Notes under the pieces: model-generated
Databases searched by the model: none
Told to the model about the DNA's origin: nothing
The model's input: the letters and a program-made list of their open reading frames with translations, nothing else
Shown: positions 1 through 8,614 of the stretch, in pieces
How positions within the stretch are numbered: position 1 is the stretch's first letter
Layout of the letters: the number at the start of each line of letters is the position of its first letter
NCBI GenBank assembly: GCA_905215445.1
Contig: CAJMPZ010000007.1
Span: 1-56,537 of the forward strand
Source of the DNA: an uncultured bacterium
GTDB lineage: Bacteria > Actinomycetota > Coriobacteriia > Coriobacteriales > Coriobacteriaceae
DNA length: 56,537 bases
Direction of reading: 5' to 3'
Program-made: the position numbers and the translations under genes

Positions 1-46
1 AGTTGAACGTCAGATTGTCCAAATGCGGCCCGCGCAGCGTCGAGCC

Positions 47-74
47 GTTACGCGGGTTGGTAAACCCGCGTAAC
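47..74 (-). terminator. Perfect hairpin just after lacC copy 1
   Basis: A 12-bp perfect inverted repeat (47-58 with 63-74, loop GGTA) begins two bases after the lacC stop codon. No T-run follows on the minus strand, so it may be an RNA 3'-end stabiliser or processing hairpin rather than a classic intrinsic terminator. Confidence 0.5.
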
Positions 75-75
75 C

Positions 76-1011
76 TTAAAGCTCAGTTACCTCAACGTTG
101 TTGAAGATTTCATTCCAGCGGTCCATGACCAGGTGGCCGGTCTTGGGATCCATGGCGTTGAGCTTACCGCAGGTATTGGCGGTCTTGAGCACCGTGACGT
201 CGTCGGCACCAGCAGCAATGGCATGCGCAAAACCGGCGATGGTCGAGTCGCCGGAACCCGTTGCGTTCACAGCCGCAATCGCGGGCGTCTTGGCGCGGAA
301 CGCGCGACCCTCATGGAAGCCCACCGAACCGGCAGCGCCCATCGAAACGACAACCCAGGGGATACCGGCAAAGCGGCCATCGGCGGCAAGCGCCTCGCGC
401 AGGGCATCGACATCATCGGTCGTAAAGGACGTACCCAGCAGGCCGTTAATCTCGGTCAGGTTGGGTTTTACGAGCTCAGGCTTAGCGTCGGACTCCAGCG
501 CGGCCTCCAGCGATGCACCCGAGGTATCGAGCAGCACCTTGGCGCCCGCCTCCTCGGCGATCTTGACGAGCTCGGCATAGTAGCCGGCATCGACGCCACG
601 CGGCAGCGAGCCCGAAAGCGTCACAACGTCCGCCTTCGCCGCGAGTTCGGCGAACTTGGCCGTAAAGGCCTCGAGCTCGGCCGGGGCGATCTGCGGGCCG
701 CTCTCCAGCAGCTCGGTCTGATTACCCTCGTGCAGAATATTCAGGCAAATGCGCGTCTCACCGGCGATGGGCACAAAGTCGTTCTTGACGCCGTCGGCAT
801 CCATAAGCTCGGCCATATAGGCACCCATGTGGCCGCCAAGCAGACCAGTCGCGAGCACGTCGTCTCCCAGTTGCAGCAGCACACGGCTCACGTTGAGGCC
901 CTTGCCGCCAGCGGTCTTTTCGGGCGTGACGCGGTTAACGTCGTCAATGACCAGCTTGTCGAGCTGATAGCGCGTATCAATCGACGGGTTCATGGTAACG
1001 GTCAGAATCAT
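76..1011 (-). CDS. lacC: Tagatose-6-phosphate kinase (PfkB family), copy 1
   Basis: ATP-dependent phosphorylation of tagatose-6-phosphate to tagatose-1,6-bisphosphate, the kinase step of the lactose/galactose-6-phosphate pathway in the cytoplasm. The 311-residue product has the PfkB N-terminal pattern (MILTVTMNPSID, then GGKGLNVSRVL near residue 36) and the C-terminal catalytic motif AVNATGSGDS. ATG at 1011 is chosen over a longer frame because an AGGAG Shine-Dalgarno lies just upstream. It follows lacX by 53 bp and closes the lacA-lacB-lacX-lacC cluster. Ungapped comparison by eye with the second copy at 16814-17749 shows about 42 differences in 311 residues. 1-phosphofructokinase is the alternative assignment; the lacAB context favours LacC. 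Confidence 0.88.
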   Translation of the reverse strand: MILTVTMNPSIDTRYQLDKLVIDDVNRVTPEKTAGGKGLNVSRVLLQLGDDVLATGLLGGHMGAYMAELMDADGVKNDFVPIAGETRICLNILHEGNQTELLESGPQIAPAELEAFTAKFAELAAKADVVTLSGSLPRGVDAGYYAELVKIAEEAGAKVLLDTSGASLEAALESDAKPELVKPNLTEINGLLGTSFTTDDVDALREALAADGRFAGIPWVVVSMGAAGSVGFHEGRAFRAKTPAIAAVNATGSGDSTIAGFAHAIAAGADDVTVLKTANTCGKLNAMDPKTGHLVMDRWNEIFNNVEVTEL

Positions 1012-1064
1012 ATTGAACTCCTGTTCCGGGGCGGCACGACCCACCCCAAACATACGATAGCTCG

Positions 1065-1946
1065 TTAAAGGATCTCGATCTCAAAGCCGCGGGTGACGGT
1101 CTCCCCCGGCTTGGCCACCAGGCAGCCACGCTTGTGCTCCAGAATATCGTCCTCGTCGGAGCAGGTGGACAGACCACCCCACGGTTCAACAGCCACAAAG
1201 TCGCCCTCGGGCTTGCTCCACACAATCAGGTACGGCATATCGGGGAACGTCAGGCGCACGCCCTTGTCCTCGGTTTTCTTGGTCAGCGTAACCACGCGGC
1301 TCTCGAGCACGTCAAAGATGGTCTCCGCGAAGTCGAAGAGTTCGTGGGTAAGCGGCAGGCTCTGGTCGATCATGGGGTTCTTGCTGCGATGCTCAACATC
1401 AATCAGGCCAGTCGAGGGAACGGCAGTACAGAGCTCGGTGGCCTCACGCTGCTCAAAACGAAGCTCATAATCGTCATAGGACTCGCCCTCGTCGAGCGGG
1501 CACTTAAAGCCGGGGTGACCGCCCACAAAGAATGGCATATCCTCGGTGCCCTCATTGGTCACCTCGTACGACACGGCCACCTTAGCCGCATCGATCGTGT
1601 AGCGCGCGACGATCTTAAACGGATACGGATACTGCTCGAGTAGCTCGGCGTGGTCGGCAGAGCTTAGGCTCAGCGCAACCATGCTGTCGCCCTGCTCCTC
1701 GAGCTTCCACTCCTGCTTGCGGGCAAAGCCGTGGCGGGCAAGCTTGACCTCGCGGCCGCCCATGGTCATCGCGCGGCCGTCACGAAGGCCGCCGCAAATC
1801 GGAAAGCAAATGGGTGCCTGGCCCGACCAGACCGCCGGATCGCCCTGCCACAGGTACTCACGGCCGTTGGCCGCAATAGAAGTGAACGACCCGCCCGCCG
1901 TGGTCAACGCCACACGAATCAAACCGTTATCAAGAACAAACTCCAT
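1065..1946 (-). CDS. lacX: LacX-type aldose 1-epimerase family protein, copy 1
   Basis: 293 residues of the galactose-mutarotase-like beta-sandwich superfamily, subgroup LacX found in Gram-positive lac operons. The GREYLWQGDPAVWSGQAPICFPICGG region near the N-terminus, the GGHPGF motif mid-protein and the C-terminal EPWGGLSTC are visible. The natural substrate is not settled for this subgroup; a hexose phosphate mutarotase role is an inference. ATG at 1946 has an AAAGGGAAGG ribosome site; the 11 extra codons upstream have none. It lies between lacB and lacC, and a paralogue precedes lacC copy 2 (17809-18690). Confidence 0.8.
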   Translation of the reverse strand: MEFVLDNGLIRVALTTAGGSFTSIAANGREYLWQGDPAVWSGQAPICFPICGGLRDGRAMTMGGREVKLARHGFARKQEWKLEEQGDSMVALSLSSADHAELLEQYPYPFKIVARYTIDAAKVAVSYEVTNEGTEDMPFFVGGHPGFKCPLDEGESYDDYELRFEQREATELCTAVPSTGLIDVEHRSKNPMIDQSLPLTHELFDFAETIFDVLESRVVTLTKKTEDKGVRLTFPDMPYLIVWSKPEGDFVAVEPWGGLSTCSDEDDILEHKRGCLVAKPGETVTRGFEIEIL

Positions 1947-2320
1947 AGGAGCCTTCCCTTTCTTACGACAGCCCGCCAAGTCAATAGGGCTGATAGAAAA
2001 CCGGCCCGCGCCCCCTCACAGAAACGCGAGCCGTCAATTGAAAAGCTGCAGAATGCCGGGGACCGCCAAGAGCGAGGCACTCAAGCCAAGCAAGCAAACG
2101 TGTTATCGGAGCAGCTAGCCGAACCAGAACGCTTCGCAACAACAGCGGTAACCCCACAGGTCACTCAGACATCAGCGAGAAGCCAGCTGGCGAGGCAAGG
2201 TGCCGTGAAGCGAGACGGCATTGACCTTCTGGTCATGCCGTCGAAGCTGAGCGGCAGATTGCCCGCCAGATGGCTTCGCAGCGTCAACCGGTCCGGCGTT
2301 TGTTAAAACGCCGGAACCCC
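1947..2320. other. 374-bp gap inside the lac cluster
   Basis: Separates lacB from lacX although both read in the same direction. Open frames here have no ribosome site and no recognisable product. A 9-bp hairpin (CCGGCGTTT 2293-2301 with AAACGCCGG 2306-2314) sits directly after the lacB stop without a T-run. The rest shows nothing I can name; it may hold a promoter for lacX-lacC or a decayed gene. Confidence 0.45.
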
Positions 2321-2845
2321 TTAGTCGTGATACTCGCCACGGTCCCACTTCTCGAGGAACTCGTCAAAGAAATGCGGGTCAGCCTGAGCCTCAGCGTCGG
2401 CCTTATTGCAGGCATCGATCTTGGCAATCAGGGCATCGTGCTCGGGGGTCTTCTCGTAGGGCTCCTCCAGGAAGGCAAGCATGATATCGGCCATCAGGAA
2501 CTCGCCGGTGATCTTGCCGCCAAAGCCCACGATGTTGGCGTTGAGCTCGCGACGGGCATACAGGGCGGAGGTCATGTCGCGAACCAGGGCGCAACGGGCG
2601 CCGGGAACCTTGTTGACGGCGTTGGTGATGCCGATGCCGGTGCCGCACAGGGCCACGCCAAAGTCGGCCTTGCCGCTGGCAACGGCCTCGCCCACGGCCT
2701 TACCGTAGATGGGATAGTGCGTACGGGTGTGGCTGTAGGTGCCACAGTCGAGCACCTTGTAGCCAGCCTGCTCCAGGCGGTCGGCCAGATAGATCTTCTC
2801 GTCCGTAACGATATGGTCGCAACCGATTGCGATGGTCTTCTTCAT
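2321..2845 (-). CDS. lacB: Galactose-6-phosphate isomerase subunit LacB
   Basis: One of the two subunits of the heteromeric enzyme converting galactose-6-phosphate to tagatose-6-phosphate. The 174 residues belong to the RpiB/LacA/LacB fold: IAIGCDHI at the N-terminus, ALCGTGIGITNAVNKVPGARCAL in the middle with the active-site Cys, and GEFLMADIMLAFLEE. Length matches LacB (about 171 residues) rather than RpiB or LacA. AAAGGA precedes the ATG. It is 63 bp downstream of lacA, with which it must assemble. Confidence 0.93.
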   Translation of the reverse strand: MKKTIAIGCDHIVTDEKIYLADRLEQAGYKVLDCGTYSHTRTHYPIYGKAVGEAVASGKADFGVALCGTGIGITNAVNKVPGARCALVRDMTSALYARRELNANIVGFGGKITGEFLMADIMLAFLEEPYEKTPEHDALIAKIDACNKADAEAQADPHFFDEFLEKWDRGEYHD

Positions 2846-2908
2846 CAGAACGTCCTTTCGTCTGAATTCACAAGTTGAGGTAGAAGTTCGAGTTCTCGGT
2901 GGCTCTCG

Positions 2909-3337
2909 TTAGGCCATCTTGTTGAGCATGTCGACACGGATCTGGTGACGGCCGCCGGCGTACTGGGCGCGCAGGAACTCGCGGGCGATCTTCTTGGCGA
3001 CCTCGGTGCCCACAACGCCCGGGCCCATGGTGACCATGCGCGAACCGTTGTGCTCGCGGGTCATGTAAGCGGAACGCTCGTCGGAAATGTTGGCGACGAC
3101 CATGCCCTTGATCTTGACGGCGGCCATATAGGAGCCGACGCCGTACTTATCGAATGCGAAGCCCTGGGAATCCTTGTGCTCCAGCAGGTCCTTGGCAACG
3201 GCGGTCGCGGAATCGACAAAGTCCGCGGCAGGGGTCTCGGAATAGTCGACGACCTCGTGACCGTCGGCGATGAGCATCTCCTTGATGGACTCCTTCATCG
3301 ACATACCGTCGGCATCGGAAGCGATTACAACCCTCAT
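2909..3337 (-). CDS. lacA: Galactose-6-phosphate isomerase subunit LacA
   Basis: Partner of LacB in the conversion of galactose-6-phosphate to tagatose-6-phosphate. At 142 residues it matches LacA length. It begins MRVVIASDADGMSMKESIKE and carries the RpiB-fold segments HEVVDYSETPAADFVDSA and the GPGVVGTEVAKKIAREFL helix; the catalytic Cys seen in LacB is absent, as expected for LacA. The ribosome site is a strong AAGGAGG five bases before the ATG. It is the first gene of the minus-strand lac cluster and its upstream region holds candidate DeoR/LacR operators. Confidence 0.92.
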   Translation of the reverse strand: MRVVIASDADGMSMKESIKEMLIADGHEVVDYSETPAADFVDSATAVAKDLLEHKDSQGFAFDKYGVGSYMAAVKIKGMVVANISDERSAYMTREHNGSRMVTMGPGVVGTEVAKKIAREFLRAQYAGGRHQIRVDMLNKMA

Positions 3338-3431
3338 GACATCCTCCTTGAGAGATACGCAGGTGCGTAGTTTCTGTTTGGAAGTGTTGAATCGCGTTCA
3401 GGTCCGGGCATCTGAATGTGCGGTTCTTCAC

Positions 3432-3507
3432 TGTTCATGTTTATTTGAACACATTCGAACAGCGACTGCAACCATTATTTGTTTATCTTTGTTCTTTTTT
3501 GAACAAA
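3432..3507. promoter_or_regulatory. lacA control region with DeoR-type operator candidates
   Basis: TTTGAACACATTCGAACA (3444-3461) has two GAACA half-sites exactly 10 bp apart and matches motifs upstream of the EIIA gene and the DeoR gene. TGTTCA/TGAACA arms (3432-3437, 3446-3451) overlap it. A separate perfect 7-bp inverted repeat, TTTGTTC (3488-3494) and GAACAAA (3501-3507), is spaced by six T. These are plausible LacR-type operators; binding is inference. Confidence 0.55.
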
Positions 3508-3577
3508 TACCGTTCACGGATGATTGGCGACCGTTTGAGCCCGGCGCAGACGTAGCGACCATGTGTTCAGCAAACAA

Positions 3578-3610
3578 AAGGGCGGCCGAGAACGTGTCTC
3601 GGCCGCCCTT
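3578..3610 (-). terminator. Strong intrinsic terminator
   Basis: 14-bp perfect GC-rich stem (3578-3591 with 3597-3610, 5-nt loop). On the minus strand it is followed by TTTTGTTTG, so it ends transcription of the membrane protein gene at 3645-4658 and insulates the lacA promoter. Confidence 0.85.
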
Positions 3611-3644
3611 CTTACGGTTGATCTTCCAAAGATCGCTTTGCCGC

Positions 3645-4658
3645 CTACTCAGACTGCCCGCTCTTCTTGGCATGTTTGGACGGAGCGCTCAAGAAACGGC
3701 CCGTCAAATAGTTCGCCGGGCCAGAGATATCGATCCCCAGTAGCGTGTGTCCCAGCCACAGAAACGCCGCGAGCACCAGCAGCGGGATAACGCACGAGGT
3801 CACGATCATCACGATGACGCCTTCGATCAGATCGGTCACCTGCTGCACGATCTTGTCGGTCATCTGCTTGGCACCGCTGGTCACCGACGTGACCAGGCTC
3901 GAGGCCCCGTCAGTCAACTGCTCGAGCACGTTTTTGGACTCTGTAGACTCGGTCTTTTTCTTGCTTGCTTTGGAGCTGTCGCTATCTGCCGCACTCGCAG
4001 CGTCGGCCGCCTTTTGCTCGGCCTGTTCAATGCTGACGCGATATGTCTCGTCGACCTTTTGCGATACCCACACGCTTGCAGGCACCAACGCCATGCCGAT
4101 CATGGCGACTACCAGCACGCGGGTCGCCACGCGGCGCAGGACGGCACTCGTGCTCCAGCGTCCGTGAATGCCAAGCGAGACCGCAAAGAGCACCAACGCA
4201 AACGGGATTAAGATGCCCAAGCCAACCGACCACAAAATCGTGAGCAAGTATTTCTCTAGGTATAGCACGGCAAGCACGATACCGAGGTTGCCTGAAAGCT
4301 GTGCGAGCTGCTCGGCAACCGGCGTTCCCGTATCTCCAGGCAGCGCCGTGATGCCCGCAGACAGGGCAACGCACGAGGTCGTGAGCGCCAAAACGTTGCC
4401 CTTCTTTTGATCGATAACCTCGATGGTGGAGTCCCAAGTCTTGGTATCGGCAAAATGCGGACGAGCCACAAAGCCCGACAGCAAGGCCAGTACCACGAGC
4501 GCAACGATGATACCGATCTGCAGCTTTTTGTTTGCGCACACGACATCGGACAGGCTGGGCTGCAGCTCGGTTACCGTCGTGTGCTCGGTTATCTGGACAG
4601 GACGCCCATGAGCCATCTCGTGCGCGTCTCTTTTTTGTATTGACCCGTTATCCGGCAT
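3645..4658 (-). CDS. Unknown multi-pass membrane protein
   Basis: 337 residues, no family recognised. A cytoplasmic-looking N-terminus is followed by a membrane segment (IGIIVALVVLALLSGFVA, about residues 48-65), two or three more hydrophobic segments in the middle (ALTTSCVALSAGITALP; LLTILWSVGLGILIPFALVLF; VLVVAMIGMALVPASVWV), an extra-membrane stretch rich in Ala, Ser and Lys (about 210-250, partly charged coiled-coil-like) and a last hydrophobic hairpin (VIVMIVTSCVIPLLVLAAFLWLG). The start is supported by GGAGGT six bases upstream. It is monocistronic between the lacA operon and the EIIA gene, with its own terminator. No functional claim is made. Confidence 0.75.
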   Translation of the reverse strand: MPDNGSIQKRDAHEMAHGRPVQITEHTTVTELQPSLSDVVCANKKLQIGIIVALVVLALLSGFVARPHFADTKTWDSTIEVIDQKKGNVLALTTSCVALSAGITALPGDTGTPVAEQLAQLSGNLGIVLAVLYLEKYLLTILWSVGLGILIPFALVLFAVSLGIHGRWSTSAVLRRVATRVLVVAMIGMALVPASVWVSQKVDETYRVSIEQAEQKAADAASAADSDSSKASKKKTESTESKNVLEQLTDGASSLVTSVTSGAKQMTDKIVQQVTDLIEGVIVMIVTSCVIPLLVLAAFLWLGHTLLGIDISGPANYLTGRFLSAPSKHAKKSGQSE

Positions 4659-4738
4659 TTGGATACCTCCTCAGTCCGGCGTTTAATGTGAAAGGAAGTA
4701 TACCCACCCAGCGAAAAACCGAACGGCAAGACGAACGG

Positions 4739-4839
4739 GCACCAAGACTGTCCCCAATGACTATTTCGGGATGAGTTGCGGTGGAATAGGGATTGTTTTG
4801 CGCCCGCCGGTCCCTATTCAGTCCCTATTTCACCGCAAC
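4739..4839. repeat. Composite palindromic repeat of the GGGAC hairpin type
   Basis: An 18-bp inverted repeat with one mismatch (GTTGCGGTGGAATAGGGA at 4775-4792 and its complement at 4822-4839) encloses a third partial copy of TCCCTATT (4811-4818). Immediately left, GTCCCCAATGACTA (near 4750-4763) matches the arm and loop of the hairpin at 14127-14163, suggesting a degraded older element. Confidence 0.6.
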
Positions 4840-4856
4840 TTGGAGGAGTGCAGAAA

Positions 4857-4885
4857 AAGCCCTGCCGCGGGTAGCGGCAGAGCTT
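4857..4885 (-). terminator. Terminator of the EIIA-Lac gene
   Basis: 12-bp stem with one mismatch (4857-4868 with 4874-4885, loop GGGTA) followed on the minus strand by TTTTT. It lies 30 bp past the stop of the EIIA gene. Confidence 0.8.
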
Positions 4886-4914
4886 TTGGAAGGGGACTTG
4901 GTTGTGAGAGCTCG

Positions 4915-5253
4915 TTAGGCGAGCTTAGCCTCGAGTGCGGCGATGCGCTTATAGGCATCGATGGTAAAGCGGGTCTGCTTCTCCAGGATCATGGTGGTCA
5001 TGAGAGTATCCTGAGCGTGAGCCATGATGAAGGTCATCTCCATCTCACCGCCGCCGGCCTCCTGCGAAAGCAGCTTGGTCTGCGTGTCGTGGGCGCCGAT
5101 AAGTGCATCGCTGGCATCCTTGTGCAGCTGCTCGGCCTTCTCAAAATCACCCTCGCGAGCAGCATCGAGCGCTGCAAGCAGATCGGTCTGGGCGTCGCCC
5201 GCGTATGCGACAATCTCGAATCCAACCATCGAGATTTCTTCTTTGGTTGCCAT
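4915..5253 (-). CDS. lacF: PTS lactose-type EIIA component
   Basis: Soluble phosphocarrier that passes phosphate from HPr to the EIIB domain of a lactose-family permease. The 112-residue helical protein has the family signature around its phosphorylated His (FIMAHAQDTLM, His79) with the metal-binding Asp three residues later (Asp82). GAAAGGAA lies before the ATG. It stands alone, 1.6 kb from lacE and on the other side of the LacI gene, so EIIA and EIICB are transcribed separately. Its promoter region carries the DeoR-type motif shared with lacA, which makes LacE (6830-8605) the likely partner; a cellobiose-type permease elsewhere is the alternative. Confidence 0.88.
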   Translation of the reverse strand: MATKEEISMVGFEIVAYAGDAQTDLLAALDAAREGDFEKAEQLHKDASDALIGAHDTQTKLLSQEAGGGEMEMTFIMAHAQDTLMTTMILEKQTRFTIDAYKRIAALEAKLA

Positions 5254-5337
5254 ATTGCGTTCCTTTCACATATGAACCAACGGAGAGCATCGCGTCCGGG
5301 CATACGCGCTGCGCTGTGTATGGCAGGAACATTAACA

Positions 5338-5355
5338 TTCAAACAAAAAAGAACA
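5338..5355. promoter_or_regulatory. DeoR-type operator candidate upstream of EIIA-Lac
   Basis: TTCAAACAAAAAAGAACA, with AAACA (5341-5345) and GAACA (5351-5355) 10 bp apart, 85 bp before the EIIA start. Same orientation and spacing as the motifs at 3444-3461 and 12842-12859. A further GAACA lies at 5327-5331. Confidence 0.5.
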
Positions 5356-5467
5356 GCGCAAAACGTAATTTCGAGCTATGAACGGTCACTTTTCGCCCGT
5401 GAACGGTTTTTAAACCAATCCAAACAATATCGAACACAATTAGCGGCAACCCAAACAGGACCGCACC

Positions 5468-6472
5468 CTAACGCAAATCGCGCACCGTATCGCCCTCTAC
5501 GAGCACACCGGGGATCAGCATGTGCTCCACGCCAGACGCACCCCCCTCGGCGCCGGCAATCTTGTCGACCGCCCACATGCCGACGCGCTTGTTGTCAAAG
5601 CGCACCGTGGTCAGGTGACGGTCGGGCACGATATCGCCCAGGCTGTCATCAACACCCACTATGCTCACATCCTCGGGCACGCGCTTCCCGCGCGACTCGA
5701 GCCCACGGATGCAGCCATATGCCATGGCATCGTTGGAAGCATAAATGGCCGTACAGGTCGGATCGTCCGCCAGAGCCTGACCAGCGGCATATCCGCTCTG
5801 TGCCGTCCAATCGCCACGGACAAGTCGCGGCGGCTCAATACCATGCGCGCGCAATGTCTCGCGCCAGCCTTCCTCGCGCTGCATGCCCGAAAGCGAGCGC
5901 TCGGGGCACGAGATAAAGTGCACGGTCTTGTGCCCCTGCCCCAGCAAATACTCGACAACTTGGCGCGAGCAATCGAACTGGTCGTTATCGACCGTCGAGC
6001 ACAGCGGGTGCTCCAGCATGGTAACGAGCACCGTCTGCATACCGGGCAGCGGCTCGAAGGTGCCAAAGTCCGCCGGCATGCGATTCATGATCACAACCAT
6101 GCCATCCACCGGCAGCGCGCTCATGCGCGACGATGCGCTCTCGAGGGTATACGGATGCCCGTCTACTTTAGTGAGGGTGATGGCATAGCCATGTTTGTCG
6201 GCCGCGGCGGCAAAGCCCTCCATGCGGTCGAGGTTGCCGGTGCCGGTAATGTTGAACATGGCGACGCCGACGGTCTTAAACTTGCCGCGGCGCAGCGATC
6301 GACCGGCAAAATTGGGGCGATACCCCAGCTCGCGCATGGCGGCGCGCACGCGCTCCTTGGTCTCGGGGCGCACGCTGGGCGAATCGTGCACCGTACGCGA
6401 GACTGTCTGCTCCGAGACGCCCGCGAGACGCGCCACGTCCTTAACGGAAACCGATTTTTTAACAGCGGCCAT
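5468..6472 (-). CDS. LacI-family transcriptional regulator
   Basis: 334-residue sugar-responsive repressor. The N-terminal helix-turn-helix (SVKDVARLAGVSEQTVSRTV, about residues 9-28) and hinge (ELGYRPNFAGRSLRRG) precede a periplasmic-binding-protein-like effector domain (VGVAMFNITGTGNL; AIYASNDAMAYGCIRGLESR; VSIVGVDDS). It diverges from lacE, and two matching 14-bp LacI-type palindromes lie in the shared 357-bp intergenic region, so it probably controls lacEG and itself. The effector is not deducible; a galactoside or its 6-phosphate is the contextual guess. Confidence 0.88.
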   Translation of the reverse strand: MAAVKKSVSVKDVARLAGVSEQTVSRTVHDSPSVRPETKERVRAAMRELGYRPNFAGRSLRRGKFKTVGVAMFNITGTGNLDRMEGFAAAADKHGYAITLTKVDGHPYTLESASSRMSALPVDGMVVIMNRMPADFGTFEPLPGMQTVLVTMLEHPLCSTVDNDQFDCSRQVVEYLLGQGHKTVHFISCPERSLSGMQREEGWRETLRAHGIEPPRLVRGDWTAQSGYAAGQALADDPTCTAIYASNDAMAYGCIRGLESRGKRVPEDVSIVGVDDSLGDIVPDRHLTTVRFDNKRVGMWAVDKIAGAEGGASGVEHMLIPGVLVEGDTVRDLR

Positions 6473-6632
6473 AGGTCGATCTTTCTATGTCAACGATGCC
6501 ATTGGTGGCACCCTACGCAGTCAAATGAAACGTCTTTAAGTATATCTAACGCCTCCTCCGCCATACGCTCACCACCCAAAACCTACCGTTCACCGACAAT
6601 CCTGCTTCCCCGAACGGCTTTTGTCGACCAAA

Positions 6633-6646
6633 TGTTAACGTTGCCA
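6633..6646. promoter_or_regulatory. LacI-type operator candidate 1
   Basis: TGTTAACGTTGCCA, an imperfect palindrome centred on CG as usual for LacI-family sites. Its reverse complement differs by one base from the site at 6753-6766. Confidence 0.55.
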
Positions 6647-6752
6647 TAGCGCAAACACAGAGCCACCGGGCGGCTCAATCGTTTACACGCAAGGAATCGA
6701 CGGTCTACAGGCACAGGGGCCACCGATTCACATCTTTTTTTGTGTCGCAAAA

Positions 6753-6766
6753 TGGCAACGTCAACA
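6753..6766. promoter_or_regulatory. LacI-type operator candidate 2
   Basis: TGGCAACGTCAACA, the inverse of site 1 with one change, centred 120 bp from it and about 64 bp before the lacE start. Two sites at this distance would allow repression by looping. Confidence 0.55.
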
Positions 6767-6829
6767 TTTTGGCAACCAGACGTCAAAAGCTACCATCGTT
6801 GCTAACCCACCGACTCTTAGGAGCTTTGC

Positions 6830-8605
6830 ATGGAGCAACTCATCGCCACCATCGAAAAAGGCCAGCCCTTTTTCAACGCGATCGCCCGCAACAAGTACCT
6901 CAAGGCGATTCGCGACGGCTTTATCTCCGTCATCCCCATCATCATCTTCTCGTCCATCTTCTGCCTGGTAGCCTCGGTCCCCAACATCTGGGGTTTCTAC
7001 TGGCCCGATGACATCAACAACGCCCTGTGGAAGTGCTACAACTACTCCATGGGCATCCTGGCTATCGCCTGTGCCGCCACCACGGCCAAGCACTTCGCCG
7101 ACGCCCAGAACCGCGACCTGCCCAAGAACAACCAGATCAACTTTATCTCGTGCATGTGCGCGGCCATCATCGGCTTCCTGCTCCTTTCGAGCGACACGAT
7201 CGCCACGGACGCTGCCAGCGGCTTCAACACGACCTACCTTGGTTCCAAGGGCCTGCTGACCGCCTTTATCGCTGCGTTTGTGACCGGCATCATCTACAAG
7301 TTCTTCATTAAGCGCAACATCACCGTCAAGATGCCCGAGCAGGTTCCGCCCAACATTTCGCAGACCTTTAAGGACATCATCCCCTTCTCTGTCTGCATCA
7401 CCGTCTTTTGGGTCTTTGACATCGTCTTCCGCGCTGCCTTTGGCTTCTGCTTTGCCCAGGGCGTCATCCAGGTGTTCCAGCCCCTGTTCACCGCTGCCGA
7501 CGGCTACATCGGCCTCGCTGTGATCTACGGCGCCATGAGCCTCTTCTGGTTCGTGGGCGTCCACGGCCCTTCGATCGTCGAGCCCGCCATCGCCGCCGCT
7601 CTCGTTGCCAACATGACCGACAACCTGGCTGCGTTCCAGGCCGGCCAGCACGCTTCCGCTGTCCTGACCCAGGGTGCCCAGTACTTCGTCGTCTGCATGG
7701 GCGGCACCGGTGCCACGCTCGTCCTGGTCTTTATGTTCTGCTTCCTGGCCAAGTCTCAGGAGATGCGCGCCGTCGGTAAGGCCGCCATCGTCCCGGTCTG
7801 CTTTGCTGTCAACGAGCCGCTGCTGTTCGCCGCGCCCATCGTGCTCAACCCCGTCTTCTTTGTCCCGTTTGTCTTTGCCCCGATCGCCAACATCTGGATC
7901 CTCAAGATCTTTATCGACTTCTTGGGCATGAACGGCTTTATGTACACCCTGCCCTGGACCGTTCCCGGCCCCATCGGCACCATCATGGGCTTGGGCTTCC
8001 AGCCGCTCGCCTTTGTGATGCTCGCCCTCATCCTGGTCGTCGACTTTGTCCTGTACTATCCGTTCTTCCGTGCCTATGACGCCCAGAAGTGCGCCGAGGA
8101 GGCCGAGATCTCCCAGGAGGAGCTCACCGCCAAGAACGCCGAGAAGGCCGCCAAGCTCAACGACGCCTTCCAGGGCAAGGCCGATGCCAAGAGCGTTGCC
8201 GCCGGCGCCGCAGCCGAGGCCGTGAAGGCCGACGCCCTTGCCGCTTCTGCAGCACCCGCTGCCGAGGCAACGACCGCCAGCGACCTCAACGGCAAGCGCG
8301 TGCTCGTGCTCTGCCAGGGTGGCGGAACCTCGGGTCTGCTCGCCAACGCACTGGCCAAGGCTGCCAAGGAGCGCGGCATCAATCTGGAGACCGCTGCCGA
8401 AGCCTATGGCAACCACGTCGACATGCTCCCCGACTTTGACCTGGTCGTCCTGGCCCCGCAGGCAGCCAGCTACCTGGCCGACCTGCAGAAAGACTGCGAG
8501 CGTGTGGGCAACAAGTGCGTCGCCTGCCGCGGCAAGCAGTACATCGAGCTCTCCCAGAACGGCGACAAGTCTCTCGCCTTCGTCTCCGAGCAACTATCGA
8601 AGTAA
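6830..8605 (+). CDS. lacE: PTS lactose-specific EIICB permease
   Basis: Membrane permease that imports lactose (or a related beta-galactoside) and phosphorylates it at the 6 position. The 591 residues comprise a polytopic EIIC-Lac domain (about 1-430; IPIIIFSSIFCLVASVP, WFVGVHGPSIVEPAIAAALV, PVCFAVNEPLLFAAPIVLNP), a long Ala/Glu-rich linker and a C-terminal EIIB domain with the phosphocysteine loop VLVLCQGGGTSG (Cys495). TTAGGAG precedes the ATG. It is cotranscribed with lacG 66 bp downstream and needs the separately encoded EIIA. Confidence 0.93.
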   Translation: MEQLIATIEKGQPFFNAIARNKYLKAIRDGFISVIPIIIFSSIFCLVASVPNIWGFYWPDDINNALWKCYNYSMGILAIACAATTAKHFADAQNRDLPKNNQINFISCMCAAIIGFLLLSSDTIATDAASGFNTTYLGSKGLLTAFIAAFVTGIIYKFFIKRNITVKMPEQVPPNISQTFKDIIPFSVCITVFWVFDIVFRAAFGFCFAQGVIQVFQPLFTAADGYIGLAVIYGAMSLFWFVGVHGPSIVEPAIAAALVANMTDNLAAFQAGQHASAVLTQGAQYFVVCMGGTGATLVLVFMFCFLAKSQEMRAVGKAAIVPVCFAVNEPLLFAAPIVLNPVFFVPFVFAPIANIWILKIFIDFLGMNGFMYTLPWTVPGPIGTIMGLGFQPLAFVMLALILVVDFVLYYPFFRAYDAQKCAEEAEISQEELTAKNAEKAAKLNDAFQGKADAKSVAAGAAAEAVKADALAASAAPAAEATTASDLNGKRVLVLCQGGGTSGLLANALAKAAKERGINLETAAEAYGNHVDMLPDFDLVVLAPQAASYLADLQKDCERVGNKCVACRGKQYIELSQNGDKSLAFVSEQLSK

Positions 8606-8614
8606 GTAACGCCC

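Noticed and set aside
6761..8593. 610-codon open frame antisense to lacE
   Set aside because: GC-rich third positions keep the antisense frame open; the product is low-complexity Gly/Asp/Val/His-rich and has no ribosome site, while lacE is unmistakable.
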